Positions 60,529-64,000 of a stretch of DNA of 64,000 bases are shown in pieces. Below the pieces are notes generated by a model. The model made no database searches and had not been told where the DNA came from. It saw nothing but the letters and a program-made list of their open reading frames with translations. Location of the stretch: the NCBI RefSeq assembly GCF_000612545.2, contig NZ_CP097800.1, positions 1,736,001-1,800,000 on the forward strand, written 5' to 3'. Both the position numbers and the translations under genes were made by a program. Source of the DNA: Streptomyces sp. PCS3-D2. GTDB taxonomy: Bacteria > Actinomycetota > Actinomycetes > Streptomycetales > Streptomycetaceae. Positions within the stretch are counted from its first letter, which is position 1; each line of letters begins with the position of its first letter.

Positions 60529-61335
60529 ATGCCCTTCGTGAAGAGCAACGGGATACAGCTGTCCTACCAGCGCTCCGGCAGCGGCGAGCCGGTACTGATG
60601 ATCATGGGCTCGGGGGCTTCGGGCCGGGTCTGGACCATGCACCAGACCCCAGCCCTGAACGCCGCCGGGTACGAGACGGTCACCTTCGAAAACCGGGGCA
60701 TCGCGCCATCGGACGCTCCCGGGGGCAAATACTCCCTCGACGACATGGTCGCCGACACCGTCGGGCTGATCGAGGCGCTGGACCTGGGCCCGTGCCGGAT
60801 CGTGGGCACCTCCATGGGAGCGATGGTCGCGCAGGACCTGGCGCTCAGCCGCCCGGACCTTGTGCGGTCCGCCGTCCTGCTGGCCACCCGGGCCCGGTCC
60901 GACGCTCTGCGCCGGGCCCAGTCGGCGGCGGACCGCGCGCTGCGCGAGAGCGGCGTGCGACTGCCCCCATCGTACGAAGCGCTCAGGACCGTCCTCGAGA
61001 TGATGTCTCCCGCGACCCTGAACGACGACGCCGCCGCTTCAACCTGGCTGGAGATCTTCGAACTGTCCGGCGGCCGGGAGAACGCCGCCGAGGGTCAGGA
61101 CTGGGTCACCGACACCGTCGCGGACCGCCGCGAGGCGCTCAGGGGGGTCACCGTGCCGTGCCGGGCCATCGCCTTCACCGACGACCTCCTCTGCCCGCCG
61201 CACCTGGTAGCCGAGGTGGCGAACGCCATCCCGGACTGCGACCTCGTCGAGATCTCCGACTGCGGCCACCTCGGCTACCTGGAGCGGCCGCGAGAGGTCA
61301 ACTCGGCGATCATCGAGTTCCTGCAGAAGAACTGA
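60529..61335 (+). CDS. Alpha/beta hydrolase
   Basis: A 268-aa cytosolic alpha/beta hydrolase of the haloperoxidase/epoxide-hydrolase-like group. The oxyanion region is VLMIMGSGASGRVW, nucleophile Ser in GTSMGAMVAQ (about residue 95), acid in FTDDLLCPPH and His in SDCGHLGYLERP near residue 248. All catalytic residues are intact. It starts at ATG 60529 behind a weak site (GAATTGAGG). It lies 49 bp before the ABC exporter and probably forms an operon with it. A hydrolytic tailoring or thioesterase-like role on the product of the fabH-ACP-fabF system is inferred only from position. A tail fragment at 51038 is its paralogue. Confidence 0.87.
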   Translation: MPFVKSNGIQLSYQRSGSGEPVLMIMGSGASGRVWTMHQTPALNAAGYETVTFENRGIAPSDAPGGKYSLDDMVADTVGLIEALDLGPCRIVGTSMGAMVAQDLALSRPDLVRSAVLLATRARSDALRRAQSAADRALRESGVRLPPSYEALRTVLEMMSPATLNDDAAASTWLEIFELSGGRENAAEGQDWVTDTVADRREALRGVTVPCRAIAFTDDLLCPPHLVAEVANAIPDCDLVEISDCGHLGYLERPREVNSAIIEFLQKN

Positions 61336-61384
61336 CGCACCGAGCCGCGGGAAAGACACGAGAGCGAGGCAGGTTTCCTTGACC

Positions 61385-63304
61385 ATGCTAGACGGCCCAC
61401 CCCCACGCGCGATGGGGCTGCGGTTCGACGATGATTCGGTCACCAAGCAGAGGGTCAAACCCGGCACGGTCCGGCGGATCATCCCGTACGCCCTGCGTTA
61501 CCGCTGGCAGCTGGTCCTGCTCCTGCTGACCACGGTCGTCAACGCCCTCGTCACGGCCACCGGGCCGCTGATCCTCAAAATGATCATCGACGACGGCATC
61601 ATGCCCAAGCGGGTCGGCGTCGTGGTGGCGTTGTGTCTGACCGTGGCCGGGCTGGCCCTGATCGACGCGCTCGCCATGTACGTACAAACCTGGTGTTCGG
61701 GCCGGATCGGCGAAGGCCTCGTCTTCGACCTGCGCACCAAGGTGTTCGCCCACGTGCAGCAGCAACCGCTCGCGTTCTTCACGCGGGCTCAGACCGGAGC
61801 GCTGGTCAGCAGGCTCAACGCCGATGTCGTCGGGGCCCGACAGGCAGTGACCACCCTGCTGTCGGATTCGGTGACCACCATCCTCACGCTGATCCTGATC
61901 CTCAGCGCGATGTTCTACCTCTCATGGCAGATCACCGTTGCGGCGCTGGTCATGATCCCGTTCTTCCTCCTCCCCGTCCGGCTCCTCGCTCGCAGGCTGC
62001 AACGACTCACCCGGGAGACGATGCAGCTCGACGCGGAGATGAGCTCGATGATGAACGAGCGCTTCAACGTCTCCGGGGCCATGCTCGCCAAGCTCTACGG
62101 ACGTTCGAAGGACGAGGTGGGCGCCTTCGCCGCCCGCGCTGGACGGGTGCGCGACATAGCCGTCAGCGGCATGGTCTACGGGCGGCTGCTCTTCATCATC
62201 ATCACCGTGCTCACCTCCCTCACCACGGCCTTGGTGTACGGACTCGGGGGCTACCTCACCATCGACGGCACGCTGGCGATCGGCACGCTGGTCGCCATGG
62301 TGACCTTGCTCCTGCGGCTGTACGGCCCGGTCAACCAGCTGTCGACCATGCAGGTCACAGCCATGACGGCCCTCGTCAGTTTCGACCGCGTCTTCGAGGT
62401 CCTGGACCTCAAGCCACTCATCTCCGAGCGGCCCGACGCCCGGGAGCTCCCGGCGCGCGAACCGCAGGCCCCCGCACCGGACATCGAGTTCGACCGGGTG
62501 AGCTTCCGGTACCCCTCCGCCGACGAGGTCTCCCTCGCCTCACTGGAGTCGATCGCGTTCCGCAAGCCCGAGCGGGGCGAGGGTGCCTTGACCCTGAGGG
62601 AGTTGAGCTTCCGGGTGCCGTCGGGGAAGCTGACCGCCCTGGTCGGCCCCTCGGGTGCTGGAAAGACCACGATCAGCCACCTGGTTCCGCGGCTCTACGA
62701 CCCCTCCTCGGGAGCCATCCGAATCGGTGGTCACGACGTGCGCGACCTGACCCTTCAGTCGCTGCGCGACACCGTCGGCGTGGTGACCCAGGACGCCCAC
62801 ATGTTCCACGACACCGTGCGGGCCAACCTGTCGTACGCCCGGCCCGGCGCCTCCGAGCAGGAGCTGATCGACGCGTGCGTGGCCGCGCGGGTGTGGGACA
62901 CCATCAGCGCCCTTCCTGAGGGCCTGGACACGGTGGTCGGCGATCGCGGCTATCGTCTCTCCGGCGGCGAGAAGCAGCGCTTCTCGCTGGCCCGGCTGCT
63001 ACTCAAGGCCCCGCCGGTCGTCGTCCTGGACGAGGCGACCGCGCACCTGGACTCCGAGTCCGAGGCTGCGGTCCAGCGCGCGCTGAAGACCACTCTGGCC
63101 GGCCGTACATCCCTGGTGATCGCGCACCGGCTGTCAACCATCCGTGAGGCCGATCAGATCCTGGTCGTCGAGGCCGGCAGCATCCGCGAGAGCGGTACGC
63201 ACGAGGAGCTGCTGGCCGCCGACGGGCTGTACGCGACGCTGTACCACACTCAGTTCGCCCAGCAGGCCGAGAGCGGCGTGGACGTCGCTTCCGAACTCCA
63301 CTGA
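61385..63304 (+). CDS. ABC exporter (type IV half-transporter, MdlB/MsbA-like)
   Basis: 639 aa. Six transmembrane helices fill about residues 30-330 (LVLLLLTTVVNALVTATGPLIL onward). The nucleotide-binding domain has Walker A GPSGAGKTT, Q-loop VVTQDAHMFHDTV, signature LSGGEKQRFSLARLLL, Walker B VVVLDEATAHLD and switch IAHRLSTI. A small insertion (SADEVSLASLESIAFRKPERGEG) precedes Walker A. As a half-transporter it would homodimerise and export a small hydrophobic product, fitting a self-resistance/export role for the adjacent biosynthetic genes. ATG 61385 is preferred over TTG 61379 two codons upstream. Confidence 0.93.
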   Translation: MLDGPPPRAMGLRFDDDSVTKQRVKPGTVRRIIPYALRYRWQLVLLLLTTVVNALVTATGPLILKMIIDDGIMPKRVGVVVALCLTVAGLALIDALAMYVQTWCSGRIGEGLVFDLRTKVFAHVQQQPLAFFTRAQTGALVSRLNADVVGARQAVTTLLSDSVTTILTLILILSAMFYLSWQITVAALVMIPFFLLPVRLLARRLQRLTRETMQLDAEMSSMMNERFNVSGAMLAKLYGRSKDEVGAFAARAGRVRDIAVSGMVYGRLLFIIITVLTSLTTALVYGLGGYLTIDGTLAIGTLVAMVTLLLRLYGPVNQLSTMQVTAMTALVSFDRVFEVLDLKPLISERPDARELPAREPQAPAPDIEFDRVSFRYPSADEVSLASLESIAFRKPERGEGALTLRELSFRVPSGKLTALVGPSGAGKTTISHLVPRLYDPSSGAIRIGGHDVRDLTLQSLRDTVGVVTQDAHMFHDTVRANLSYARPGASEQELIDACVAARVWDTISALPEGLDTVVGDRGYRLSGGEKQRFSLARLLLKAPPVVVLDEATAHLDSESEAAVQRALKTTLAGRTSLVIAHRLSTIREADQILVVEAGSIRESGTHEELLAADGLYATLYHTQFAQQAESGVDVASELH

Positions 63305-63415
63305 CAGTGAGGATTGGCCAGGGCATCGCCTGAGGGCCTGACTCGTCCACTGACTGACGCTGTGGTTGTCCTTCACGGGAATCGTCGGCCTCTTGGGCGG
63401 TGCCGCTTGGCGTGT

Positions 63416-63493
63416 GGCCGGTCGGGCGTCTGTGACTTCATAGGAGCCCGGCCAAAGGTCCCATCACTGTCTTGTCCGTCTGCCCGACCGGCC
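63416..63493 (+). ncRNA. Candidate bridge-RNA stem of the IS110-family element
   Basis: In the 234-bp non-coding stretch before the transposase, GGCCGGTCGGGC (63416-63427) and GCCCGACCGGCC (63482-63493) are perfectly complementary over 12 bp, enclosing 54 nt. IS110-family elements encode a structured bridge RNA upstream of the transposase, so a long stem here is in the right place. The element's left end and the RNA's limits cannot be fixed from one copy. Confidence 0.4.
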
Positions 63494-63538
63494 CGCGCCC
63501 TCCCATCGGTGAGCGTTGGAAGGGCAGCACACAACAGC

Positions 63539-64000
63539 ATGGCAGCAGACCAGATAGCGGTGGTCGGTGGGATCGACACCCACGCCGATCTTCACCAGGC
63601 CGCGGTCATCGACAGCATCGGCCGGCACCTGGCCACCGAGCGGTTCGCCACCACCCCGGGACGGCTACCGCAAGCTGCTGGACTGGCTCCGCTCGCACGG
63701 CGAGGTCCTGGCCGTGGGCATCGAGGGGACCGGCGCCTACGGTGCCGAGATCGCCCGGTTCCTCACCGCCCGCGGTCTCGTCGTGGTGGAGGTGGACCGG
63801 CCCGACCGCAAGGCCCGCCGGAACAACGGCAAGTCCGATCCCATCGACGCCTACGCGGCCGCGACGGCGGTCCTGTCCGGTCGAGCCGGCGGGACGCCGA
63901 AGGCCAGAAACGGGATCGTGGAGGCCATCCGAGCCCTACGGGTGGTCCGCAAGAGCGCCGTCAAAGCCCGCACCCAGACGATCAACCAGGTCCGCACCCT
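63539..64000 (+). pseudogene. IS110-family transposase, frameshifted, cut by window edge
   Basis: The ATG at 63539 opens the DEDD transposase N-terminus (VVGGIDTHADLHQAAVIDS) with the first catalytic Asp. Near 63,660, in CCCCGGGAC, one extra base moves the frame: residues RATTPG in the first frame continue as GYRKLLDWLRSHGEVLAVGIEGTGAYG, IARFLTARGLVVVEVDRPDRKARRNNGKSDPIDA and NQVRTL in the third frame. The second catalytic Glu and the later Asp pair are therefore out of frame with the start. A sequencing error or a true mutation are both possible; programmed frameshifting is not usual for IS110. The C-terminal Tnp_20 domain with its serine is beyond the window. Confidence 0.75.

Noticed and set aside
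1-64000. CRISPR arrays, tRNA or rRNA genes
   Set aside because: No regularly spaced repeats and no cloverleaf-forming or rRNA-like stretch was noticed. tRNAs could still be missed by eye; a tRNAscan run would settle it.

Overview
The window looks like a Streptomyces chromosome (or a close relative). GC is very high, codons are strongly GC-biased at the third position, GTG and TTG starts are common, Shine-Dalgarno sites are GGAGG-like, and operons are tied by 4-bp ATGA/GTGA overlaps. It also carries actinomycete-specific sets: XRE/ImmA-IrrE/MAB_1171c/P450, DUF5753-DUF397-HATPase, and a StrR-like ParB regulator. Function calls rest on motifs read in the translations and on remembered family architecture; no database search was possible.

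Region 1 (1-39600) is a dense phage/plasmid-defence island. It opens on the minus strand with a Wadjet-type condensin system (JetA, JetB and the N-terminal half of JetC; JetD would lie off the left edge). Next come a translationally coupled operon (XRE regulator, ImmA/IrrE protease, seven-TM protein, P450), a Ser/Thr kinase, and a DISARM class-1 front half (DrmD SNF2 helicase plus the 1692-aa adenine methylase DrmMI) without drmABC. A DUF397/XRE pair faces a HATPase gene, a membrane alpha/beta hydrolase and a DUF262/ATPase/unknown trio that resembles Menshen. Last, a Mokosh-II-like helicase-PLD protein is divergent from a 2289-aa DruE-class DUF1998 helicase with a fused nuclease-like domain, which is coupled to a RelE-like/UvrD fusion helicase.

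Region 2 (39593-46332) is a mobile and decayed segment. A complete IS21-family element (istA, istB, a passenger gene, iterated ends, 4-bp target duplication GCAC) sits at the 5' end of a Gre-factor-like gene. It is followed by an AraC-family remnant, a broken NarL-type response regulator and an intact ParB/StrR-like regulator.

Region 3 (46333-50479) is a four-gene minus-strand operon for an envelope or secreted glycoconjugate: secreted alpha/beta hydrolase, acyltransferase-3, FkbM methyltransferase and GT4 glycosyltransferase.

Region 4 (51038-63304) is a small specialised-metabolism locus. It holds a CmlA-like diiron MBL-fold hydroxylase, an HPPD-like protein that has lost two of three iron ligands, an intact and a broken response regulator, a FabH-ACP-FabF operon, a histidine kinase, an alpha/beta hydrolase and an ABC exporter. 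No NRPS or PKS module is present inside the window. The right edge enters a frameshifted IS110-family transposase gene with a possible bridge-RNA stem upstream.
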